Below, one piece after another: positions 25,018 to 32,027 of a stretch of 55,678 bases of DNA; the first letter of the stretch is position 1; every line of letters begins with the position of its first letter. The translations under genes and the position numbers were made by a program. This DNA comes from Rhodoferax sp. (GTDB taxonomy: Bacteria > Pseudomonadota > Gammaproteobacteria > Burkholderiales > Burkholderiaceae_C): contig NZ_JANXUQ010000075.1 of assembly GCF_025356155.1 (NCBI RefSeq), positions 1-55,678 on the forward strand, read 5' to 3'. Under the pieces are notes generated by a model that searched no databases, was not told the origin of the DNA, and saw only the letters and a program-made list of their open reading frames with translations.

Positions 25018-27289
25018 TCGGCTCCAGTGCATCCGTTTGCGCCAGTATTCGACCAATCGCCACGGTGTGCGGGTAGCCCAGCGCACGCAGTGCCGCAATG
25101 CAGGCATCCGCACGGTCGGGCGGCACGCTGGCCAGCAGTCCACCGGCGGTTTGCGGGTCAAAAATCAGTGGATAGCGCGGGTGCTTGACCATCGCCTGCT
25201 GGTTGCGCAGCGCTCGGCGCAGGCGCACGTTGGCGCCCTGAAGCGAGCTGACGATGCCTGCTGCCACGCACTCTTGCGCGCCATCCAATAGCGGCAACGC
25301 GCCCAGGTCCAGTTCGGCATCCACTGCGCTGGGGCGCGTCATCTCCACCAAATGGCCCAACAGGCCGAAGCCGGTCAGGTCGGTGCAGGCGGTGGCGCCA
25401 AATTCGCGCAGGCATTGCGCGCCCTGTTGGTTGGACACGATCATGGACTGCAGTGCCGCGTCGATCCAGCGCCCCTTGGCGGCCAGCCGCGCATGCGCTG
25501 CAAACAGGGTGCCAGTGCCAATCGGTTTGGTCAGTATCAGCACGTCGCCCGCTCGCATACCGTTTTTGCGCAAGATCTGCGCCGGGTCGTCCGCTATCAA
25601 GCCATTGATCGCAAAGCCCAGCGCGAGTTCTTTCCCCTCGCCGGTGTGGCCACCCACCAATGCGCAATTGGCGGCGTTCAGCACCTCCAGCGCGCCAGTC
25701 ATCATCTGGAACAGCAGGTCTTCGACCTTGCTCTCCAGGCCCGGGGGCACGGTGGCGATTGCCGTAGCCGATTGCGCCTGTGCACCCATGGCCCAAATGT
25801 CCCCCAGCGCATGGTTTGCGGCGACCTTGCCAAACAGGTAGGGGTCGTCGATGAAGGAGCGGAAGAAATCTACCGAATGCACCATGGCCATGCCCGGTGG
25901 CACGCGCACCACGGCGGCATCGTCGGGGTCTTTCAGGCCGACCACCACATCGTCACGGTGCACAGGGTGCAGTTGGCCCAGCGCACGCGACAGTACCGTA
26001 GCACCCACCTTGGCACCGCAGCCGCCGCAGCGCATGGCAATCGCCGAGATGGCTTGCAATGATTCTTCGGAACTGAGTGCCACCGTGCTGGGGCTTGCCG
26101 CCTGCGGGGGCGGCGCACGGGTGTCCATGGGCGTCAGGTCTTGAAACTTGCGCATGAAGCGCCGGTCTATCCCGTCTTTCCAGCGCCAGACCCAGGCGCC
26201 GCCAAAACCCAGCCAGCCGCGCGACGCAATGGCGAACTGGTCGCCGGTGCTGATCAAAGCCAACCACTTGCGCTGCGGGTGGTAGGGTTTGAGTGCCGCG
26301 CCTTGCACGCTCAGGCGCAGGTTGTCGGTGAGTGGTGGACCCTGGCGCACCGCGAAGACACCGGCTTTTTCCAGAGAGTAGTTCACCATGCTGGCTACGT
26401 CACCGGCGGCAAAGATGGCGGGGTCTGTGACCGTTTGCAGTGTGTCTTGCACCTGGATGAAGCCGTTGGCGTCCAGCGCCAGGCCGGTGTCTTGTAGCCA
26501 TGGCGCGCCACCGGCGCGGGTGACCCAGATGATCTCATCCGCATCCACTGCCTCACCCGACGCCGTTCGCAGCCGCCCCGGTGTGACCTCGGTGACGGCC
26601 GCGTTGCGGTGTACCACCACGCCGCGTTCTGCCAGTACGGCATCAAAACGCTGGCGCACGCCGGGGTTGTGGGTGGGCAAAATCACATTGCGGTCGGTGA
26701 ACAGGTGAAAGACCAGTTCGTCCGGGCTGCGACCCACAGACTGCAGCAACCTGCGCAAGCGAAATTGCATGGCCAGCAGCAGCTCCACACCACCTGCACC
26801 AGCGCCCACCACCGCCACGGTTGTGGTGCCAGGATGGCGCTGCACACGCGCCAACAACGCCAGCCAGCGGTCGTTAAAGCGGGCAATCGGCTTCACCGCA
26901 ACGGCGTGCTCCACCGCGCCGGGCACACCCTGTGCCTGGGGGGTCGCGCCGATGTTGATGGATAACACGTCAAACGGCACCGGCGGGCGGTGGCGGCACA
27001 GCACCTTGCGGTTGGCGCGGTCCAGGCCTATGACCTCGTCACGGTACAGCCGTGCCCCGGCAAACACCGCCAGGCGGCTCAGGTCGATGTGTACCGCGTC
27101 ATAGTCGTAGTGGCCCGCCACGTAGCCGGGCAACATGCCAGAGTAGGGCGTGTGCACGTCGGTACAAATCAGCGTAAGCCGCACACCGGGCAGGGGCCGC
27201 ATGCCGAAGCTTTTGAGCACACCCACATGGCTGTGGCCGCCACCCACCAAAACAATGTCTCTGAGGATCGGTTGGTCAGGCGCTTGCAT
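25001..27289 (-). CDS. selD: Selenide, water dikinase (SelD/SenC role) fused to an FAD/NAD(P)H oxidoreductase
   Basis: A 762-residue fusion. Residues 1-400 form a type II NADH-dehydrogenase-like flavoprotein, with FAD loop VLVGGGHSHVG (14-24), second nucleotide loop VVGAGAGGVELL (160-171) and IFAAGDVAS (292-300). Residues about 415-762 are selenide, water dikinase, which makes selenophosphate from selenide and ATP. The catalytic cysteine is C424 in CGGCGAKVG, followed by DDAAVV, LGDIWAMGA and GHTGEGKELALGF. The flavoprotein may supply reduced selenium; this is inference. The gene overlaps the end of senB by 14 bp. It could serve selenoneine synthesis, as SenC does elsewhere, or general selenium metabolism. 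No in-frame selenocysteine codon is present. Confidence 0.92.
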   Translation of the reverse strand: MQAPDQPILRDIVLVGGGHSHVGVLKSFGMRPLPGVRLTLICTDVHTPYSGMLPGYVAGHYDYDAVHIDLSRLAVFAGARLYRDEVIGLDRANRKVLCRHRPPVPFDVLSINIGATPQAQGVPGAVEHAVAVKPIARFNDRWLALLARVQRHPGTTTVAVVGAGAGGVELLLAMQFRLRRLLQSVGRSPDELVFHLFTDRNVILPTHNPGVRQRFDAVLAERGVVVHRNAAVTEVTPGRLRTASGEAVDADEIIWVTRAGGAPWLQDTGLALDANGFIQVQDTLQTVTDPAIFAAGDVASMVNYSLEKAGVFAVRQGPPLTDNLRLSVQGAALKPYHPQRKWLALISTGDQFAIASRGWLGFGGAWVWRWKDGIDRRFMRKFQDLTPMDTRAPPPQAASPSTVALSSEESLQAISAIAMRCGGCGAKVGATVLSRALGQLHPVHRDDVVVGLKDPDDAAVVRVPPGMAMVHSVDFFRSFIDDPYLFGKVAANHALGDIWAMGAQAQSATAIATVPPGLESKVEDLLFQMMTGALEVLNAANCALVGGHTGEGKELALGFAINGLIADDPAQILRKNGMRAGDVLILTKPIGTGTLFAAHARLAAKGRWIDAALQSMIVSNQQGAQCLREFGATACTDLTGFGLLGHLVEMTRPSAVDAELDLGALPLLDGAQECVAAGIVSSLQGANVRLRRALRNQQAMVKHPRYPLIFDPQTAGGLLASVPPDRADACIAALRALGYPHTVAIGRILAQTDALEPITLRG

Positions 27290-28310
27290 GCTGGTGGCGT
27301 ATTTCGTTGAAAGGATGGGGTTGCAGGAGTTCGCGCACCAGCTGGTGCAACGCGGATTGTTCGTTGGCCGGCGTGAACCAGGGCGCGCGCTGGTTGCATT
27401 GTGATTGCAAGTGCTGGTAGAAGGCGCAAGCCATGGACACGGCACCAGGCTCTTGCGCGCGGAAGCGCAAGAGCGCGTCGGCCATGCCATGGGCATCGCC
27501 AAGCGCAAAGTAGCCGCTGTAGTCGGCACCCAGCATGCCGATGTTGCCGTCAATGCGGGAGGCCAGCACCGGCGTGCCACTGCACACCGCCTCCATCACC
27601 ACGTGCGCCCCGCCTTCCATGCGGCTGGGGTGGACCAGCACATGGGCGCTCTGGATGCGTCGGCGCGTGGCCGCGTGCGGCAGGCCACCCAGCCAGCGGT
27701 ACTGCGGACATTCGGCGGCGCAGGCCTGGGCCTCTAGCCCCAAGGCGTGGTCCAGCGCTTCGCCGATGTGGTCGATGAATACACCGGGCGCATGTTTGAG
27801 CAGGCGTGCGGCCGCGAACACGGTTCGCGGCGATTTTTCGTCGCGCAAATGGCCCACCACCACGGCACGCACATGGCGCAGGGTCTTGGCCACGGGCTTG
27901 CGCGCGGTGACCGACTGAAAGATCACCCGGGCTTTCGCACGCAGCGGCTGCGGCAACGCTTGGGGCGCACAGTCTTGCAGCACCACCAACCGCTGCGCAT
28001 AGGCCAGGGAGGCCTGTGCAGACGCATCCGTCTGGATGTCGCGGTACAGGTCGGTGCCGGTCAGTACCACGGCCAGACCCGGGCAATCGGCGTCCACGCC
28101 CCGCGCCCGTGCCCAGTAAGCAATTGCCTCAGCCGAACGCCGGGCGTGCAGTGCCAGCATCACGTCAAAGGGCTCACCTGCCCAGTCTTGCGCAATCGTG
28201 GTGTCGTAGTGGGGGTGCAGCATGCGCGACCAGCGCCAGGCGGTTTGCCAATTGCCGTTGTTGGAACCGGCCGCAGCTGGGCTGATGATCAGTACGCGGG
28301 GCTTGGTCAT
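27276..28310 (-). CDS. senB: Selenosugar synthase SenB (TIGR04348-type glycosyltransferase)
   Basis: A 344-residue GT4-like glycosyltransferase: N-terminal VLIISPAAAGSNNGNWQTA, nucleotide-sugar-binding motif HPSRMEGGAHVVMEAVCSG (E-x7-E type), then PVLASRIDGNIGMLG. This sequence type pairs with SelD. In characterised selenoneine clusters SenB transfers selenophosphate to a UDP-sugar to give a 1-seleno sugar. The assignment rests on sequence type, the 14-bp overlap with the downstream selD fusion, and a senA gene 7 kb away. It is divergent from the PhnCDE-like transporter, with 107 bp between the starts, so the two units may share regulation. Confidence 0.88.
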   Translation of the reverse strand: MTKPRVLIISPAAAGSNNGNWQTAWRWSRMLHPHYDTTIAQDWAGEPFDVMLALHARRSAEAIAYWARARGVDADCPGLAVVLTGTDLYRDIQTDASAQASLAYAQRLVVLQDCAPQALPQPLRAKARVIFQSVTARKPVAKTLRHVRAVVVGHLRDEKSPRTVFAAARLLKHAPGVFIDHIGEALDHALGLEAQACAAECPQYRWLGGLPHAATRRRIQSAHVLVHPSRMEGGAHVVMEAVCSGTPVLASRIDGNIGMLGADYSGYFALGDAHGMADALLRFRAQEPGAVSMACAFYQHLQSQCNQRAPWFTPANEQSALHQLVRELLQPHPFNEIRHQHASA

Positions 28311-28417
28311 TGCAGCGGGAGCATACGGCCCTTTGATGGTGGGTGGGCGGTGGGTGCGAGTGCGAGGGTTTTGCGTTTCGAGTCTAATCGACCGGTTGCT
28401 ATATTTTTGGAGCTCCC

Positions 28418-29284
28418 ATGTTTGGTCTATCCCGCTCTCGTGCCCTCGGTACCGCGTTCGCGCTCTGGTTGGCGCTCAGCGCACCGTTCTCGCACGCCCA
28501 AGCCGTTTTTCGCGTCACTGCGATCCCCGATGAGTCGCCCACCGAACTGGCGCGCAAGGCCGCACCGCTGGTGAAATTTCTGGAGAAAACCCTGGGCGTC
28601 AAGGTCGAGTTCACGCCGGTGACCGACTACGCCGCGTCGGTCGAGGCGCTGGTGAACAAGCAGGTTGACCTGGCGTGGTACGGCGGCTTCACCTTTGTGC
28701 AGGCCAACGTGCGCTCCGGTGGCAAGGTCATTCCCCTGGTCCAGCGCGAAGAAGACGAAAAATTTCGCTCGGTCTTCATCACCAGCGACCCCACCATCAA
28801 AACCCTCGCCGACCTCAAGGGCAAGAACGTCAGCTTTGGATCGCAGTCCAGCACCTCCGGCCATTTAATGCCGCGCAGCTTCCTGTTGCAGGCCAATATC
28901 GACCCCGACAAAGACTTCAAACGCGTCGCCTACTCCGGCGCACATGACGCAACCATCGCCGCTGTGGCGGCGGGCAAGGTCGAAGCCGGCGCGCTGAATA
29001 TTTCGGTGTGGGAGAAGTTTGTGGCCGATGGCAAGGTCGACACCAGCAAGGTCAAGGTCATCTACACCACCCCAGGCTACTTTGACTACAACTGGACCGT
29101 GCATGCGGATATGCCCGCCGACCAGCGCGAAAAATTGACCAAGGCCTTTTTGAGCCTGGACCGCAATACCGCCGAGGGCAAAGAAATTTTGGAGCTGCAA
29201 CGCGCCACCCGCTTCATTCCCACCAAGGCAGAGAACTACAAGGGTATCGAGCAAGCCGCACGCAGTGCCGGGCTGTTGAAGTAG
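28418..29284 (+). CDS. Putative selenium oxyanion ABC transporter substrate-binding protein (PhnD superfamily)
   Basis: A 288-residue periplasmic binding protein with a Sec signal peptide ending SHA-QAVFRVTAIPDESPTE. It belongs to the PhnD/phosphonate-binding superfamily (VDLAWYGGFTFVQAN, FGSQSSTSGHLMPRSF) but differs from the true PhnD at 1743. I recognise it as the branch annotated as putative selenate ABC transporter binding proteins, which occur beside selD. It is divergent from senB-selD and heads a four-gene transporter operon. A GGAG site lies 5 bp before the ATG. Selenate or selenite as ligand is inference from family and context. Confidence 0.82.
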   Translation: MFGLSRSRALGTAFALWLALSAPFSHAQAVFRVTAIPDESPTELARKAAPLVKFLEKTLGVKVEFTPVTDYAASVEALVNKQVDLAWYGGFTFVQANVRSGGKVIPLVQREEDEKFRSVFITSDPTIKTLADLKGKNVSFGSQSSTSGHLMPRSFLLQANIDPDKDFKRVAYSGAHDATIAAVAAGKVEAGALNISVWEKFVADGKVDTSKVKVIYTTPGYFDYNWTVHADMPADQREKLTKAFLSLDRNTAEGKEILELQRATRFIPTKAENYKGIEQAARSAGLLK

Positions 29285-29299
29285 GCGCGCAATTTTCGT

Positions 29300-29359
29300 T
29301 TGCTATGGTTTTGGTAGTGGCGTACGCATATTCCACGAGGGCTAGCGCCTTGTTTTTCA
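29300..29359 (+). repeat. Dispersed ~60-bp repeat, copy 5, inside the transporter operon
   Basis: The core CGAGGGCTA is at 29336-29344, preceded by TACGCATATTCCA and followed by GCGCCTTGTTTTT. It fills almost the whole gap between the binding-protein and ATPase genes and ends 2 bp before the ATPase ATG, leaving no visible Shine-Dalgarno sequence there. Confidence 0.85.
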
Positions 29360-29360
29360 T

Positions 29361-30194
29361 ATGAAAATTGCGCTGGACGAGGTTTCAGCCCACCATCCGG
29401 CGGCCCGCGCGGGTGCTGTTCCCGCAGTGCGGGCATTGAGCCTGCAAGTGGCCAGCGGCGAGCAGGTGGCCATCATCGGCCCCTCGGGCGCTGGCAAGAC
29501 CACGCTACTGCATGTGCTGGCGTGTGCGCTCAAGCCCACAAGTGGCCAACTGCTGCTGGACGGCCGCAATCCCTGGCAACTGTCGCGCGGCACCCTGCAA
29601 TCGTTGCGGGGCGCGTTGTTTTTGGCACCCCAGGTTCCGCCGCTGCCGCCGCGCCAGCGCGTGGTCACGGCGGTGCTGGCCGGGCGTCTGCCGGACGAAG
29701 GGTTGTGGACCAGCCTGCGCAGCCTGTTCTACCCGGTGGACATTCCCCGCGCAGAGCAGGCGCTGAAGGGTTTTGACGTGGCAGACAAGCTGTTTGACCG
29801 TGTGGACCGTCTCTCGGGCGGCGAACGCCAGCGTGTGGGCCTGGCGCGGGCGCTGGTGTCGCAGGCCACACTGCTGCTGGTCGATGAGCCTTTGTCTGCG
29901 CTGGACCCCGCACGTTCGCAATTGGTCATGCAGACGCTGACCCACGCTGCGCACGCGCGCGGCGCCTCGCTGGTGGCGACGCTGCACCATGTGGAGATGG
30001 CGCTGGCCCACTTTCCGCGCATTGTCGGATTGCGCGACGGTGCATTGGCTTTTGATTTACCGGCATCTGCCGTCACACCTGCGCATTTGCAGGCGCTCTA
30101 CGCGCAGCATCTGCACGAGTTGAACGGCCCGACTGCCGCGCCCGACGCTGCGTTTGCGGTAGCGCCCGCGCCGGTGATCATGCACTGCCGCTGA
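29361..30194 (+). CDS. ABC transporter ATP-binding protein (PhnC-like) of the selenium locus
   Basis: A 277-residue ABC ATPase that energises the transporter encoded around it. It has Walker A IIGPSGAGKTT, Q-loop LFLAPQVPPLPP, signature LSGGERQRVGLARAL and Walker B LLLVDEPLSALDP. The ATG at 29361 is the only start that keeps the first strand (MKIALDEVSA). It directly abuts repeat copy 5, so its ribosome site is not recognisable. The next gene starts 13 bp downstream. Confidence 0.88.
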   Translation: MKIALDEVSAHHPAARAGAVPAVRALSLQVASGEQVAIIGPSGAGKTTLLHVLACALKPTSGQLLLDGRNPWQLSRGTLQSLRGALFLAPQVPPLPPRQRVVTAVLAGRLPDEGLWTSLRSLFYPVDIPRAEQALKGFDVADKLFDRVDRLSGGERQRVGLARALVSQATLLLVDEPLSALDPARSQLVMQTLTHAAHARGASLVATLHHVEMALAHFPRIVGLRDGALAFDLPASAVTPAHLQALYAQHLHELNGPTAAPDAAFAVAPAPVIMHCR

Positions 30195-30207
30195 CCGCTT
30201 TTCTGCC

Positions 30208-31062
30208 ATGACCGCAGCAATGTCTGACCCTGGATCGCCCGAAGTTTGCGGCTCCACGCGCGATCCGGCCTGGACGGGCAGGGTGTTCTGGTCGTTGGGG
30301 GCCCTGGCCCTGCTCTGGCCCGCGCTGGTCTTGAGTGAATTCAAGCCCTGGGTATTGCTGGAGCCGGGTGCCTTGAAGCCGGCACTGAATTTTGTGGCCG
30401 GTTTTTTCCCGCCCCGCACCGACGCAGAATTTTTGGCATTGCTGGCCCGCGAAACCTGGCGTACCGTGGCGATGGCAACGGCCGGGCTGACGCTGGCGTT
30501 GTTGCTGGCTGTGCCACTGGCGCTTCTGTCGGTGCGGGTGCTGTCCGTGTCCGCAATGGCCGGCGCTATGGCCCCGATGCCCCTGGCACTGCGGCAAGTG
30601 GTGCGCTGGGTGCTCACCCTGCTGCGCAGTGTGCCCGAGCTGGTGTGGGCGCTGGTGTTTGTGCGGGTCGTGGGCCTGGGCCCTACATCGGGTGTGCTGG
30701 CCATCGCACTGACCTACGGCGGTATGCTGGGCAAGGTCTACGCGGATATTTTGGAGAGCAGCGACACCCACGCCTGCGCCAGCCTGATGCGCAACGGTGC
30801 AGGCCGCGTGCAAGCCTTTTTTTACGCGCTGTTGCCGCAAACGGCCGCCGAGCTGACCAGCTACACCGTCTACCGCTGGGAGTGTGCAATCCGCTCCAGC
30901 GCGGTGCTGGGTTTTGTCGGCGCCGGTGGCTTGGGCCAGTTGATGGACTCGTCGATGAAGATGTTCAACGGCGCCGAGGTAGCCAGTATTTTGCTGGTTT
31001 TCATGGCGCTGGTGTGGCTGGCGGACCGCATGAGTGCGGCGCTGCGCAAGGCTTTGGCATAG
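30208..31062 (+). CDS. ABC transporter permease (PhnE-like), first of two
   Basis: A 284-residue permease with about six membrane segments and the PhnE-type loop around YALLPQTAAELTSYTVYRWE, ending in SSAVLGFVGAGGLGQLMD. Its C-terminal half lines up well with the following permease, so the two probably form a heterodimeric channel. That is a common layout in PhnD-superfamily importers with two permease genes. The stop is 7 bp before the next start. Confidence 0.87.
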   Translation: MTAAMSDPGSPEVCGSTRDPAWTGRVFWSLGALALLWPALVLSEFKPWVLLEPGALKPALNFVAGFFPPRTDAEFLALLARETWRTVAMATAGLTLALLLAVPLALLSVRVLSVSAMAGAMAPMPLALRQVVRWVLTLLRSVPELVWALVFVRVVGLGPTSGVLAIALTYGGMLGKVYADILESSDTHACASLMRNGAGRVQAFFYALLPQTAAELTSYTVYRWECAIRSSAVLGFVGAGGLGQLMDSSMKMFNGAEVASILLVFMALVWLADRMSAALRKALA

Positions 31063-31069
31063 GCAGTCC

Positions 31070-31912
31070 ATGCAGAGTAAACCACCCAACGCGTTAGGCG
31101 CCGCCAACGACACCTACAAGCTGCCGCCCAAGCTATTCGATGCCCGCTGCTGGGCGTGCTGGTTGGTGCTTGGCGTGGTGGTCTTGGTCATTGCCAGCTT
31201 CGCCACACTGAATTTGCAATGGGCTAAGTTTGCGTCGTGGGATGCTATGCAGCGCATGGGGCGTTTTGTGGGGGAACTGATGCACCCGCGGTGGGGCCTG
31301 GCCTTCGTCGTCAAAGTCGCTTGGGCGGCGTTGGAAACATTGTCCATGTCCGCCGTGGGCACGCTGCTGGCGGTGGTGTTCGGCCTGGCGCTGGCCCTAC
31401 CCGCCGCGCGGACCCATGCACAAGACCCGGCGCGCTGGCGTGGTGTGGCCCGGTTGCTGCTCAATGCCCTGCGCAGCACGCCCGAACTGGTATGGGCGGC
31501 GCTGCTGCTGATTGCGGCCGGTCTGGGGCCGTTCGCAGGCACCCTGGCCTTGGCGCTGCACACTACGGGTGTGCTGGGGCGTTTGTTTGCGGAAACCCTG
31601 GAGAACGCATCCCCAGGCCCCGCTTTTGCGCTGCGGGTGCGCGGCGTCAGTGGGGTACGCGTGTTTTTGTACTCCACCTTGCCGCAGGTGCTGCCACAGT
31701 TGCTGAGCTACAGCCTCTATCGATGGGAAAACAATATCCGCGCCGCCGCCGTGCTGGGCGTGGTGGGTGCGGGCGGTTTGGGGCAAATGTTGGCGTTCCA
31801 CATGGGTCTTTTCCAGATGGCCGAGACCAGCACGGTCTTGCTGGCGATGCTGGTACTGGTGGCCTTGGTGGATGCGCTGAGCTACGCGGTGCGCAACGCG
31901 TTGTCGCGGTAG
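31070..31912 (+). CDS. ABC transporter permease (PhnE-like), second of two
   Basis: A 280-residue permease and last gene of the transporter operon. The conserved loop is VRVFLYSTLPQVLPQLLSY and then RAAAVLGVVGAGGLGQML. I start it at ATG 31070, which follows the upstream stop by 7 bp; an ATG at 31034 would overlap the upstream permease by 29 bp. Repeat copy 6 lies just after its stop. Confidence 0.87.
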   Translation: MQSKPPNALGAANDTYKLPPKLFDARCWACWLVLGVVVLVIASFATLNLQWAKFASWDAMQRMGRFVGELMHPRWGLAFVVKVAWAALETLSMSAVGTLLAVVFGLALALPAARTHAQDPARWRGVARLLLNALRSTPELVWAALLLIAAGLGPFAGTLALALHTTGVLGRLFAETLENASPGPAFALRVRGVSGVRVFLYSTLPQVLPQLLSYSLYRWENNIRAAAVLGVVGAGGLGQMLAFHMGLFQMAETSTVLLAMLVLVALVDALSYAVRNALSR

Positions 31913-31920
31913 GGCGGCAG

Positions 31921-31971
31921 AAAAATTAGTCGGTAGCCCTCGCGGAATATGCTTAAGCAGCTATGCATTTA
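31921..31971 (-). repeat. Dispersed ~60-bp repeat, copy 6
   Basis: The core TAGCCCTCG is at 31934-31942, flanked by AAAAATTAGTCGG and by CGGAATATGC and AGCTATGCATTT. It lies in the gap between the convergent transporter operon and the diguanylate cyclase gene. Confidence 0.8.
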
Positions 31972-32027
31972 GATCTAAACCGGTGGTTGGCCCCCCTCTT
32001 TCAACAAACGATGTGGCTGACCTGCGG

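Noticed and set aside
25001..27289. Possible selenocysteine codon in the SelD domain
   Set aside because: The catalytic position is cysteine (C424) and no in-frame TGA occurs before the normal stop.
28418..31912. A second phosphonate transporter
   Set aside because: The binding protein differs from PhnD and the operon is back to back with senB-selD, with no C-P lyase genes near it; selenium transport fits better, though it is not proven.
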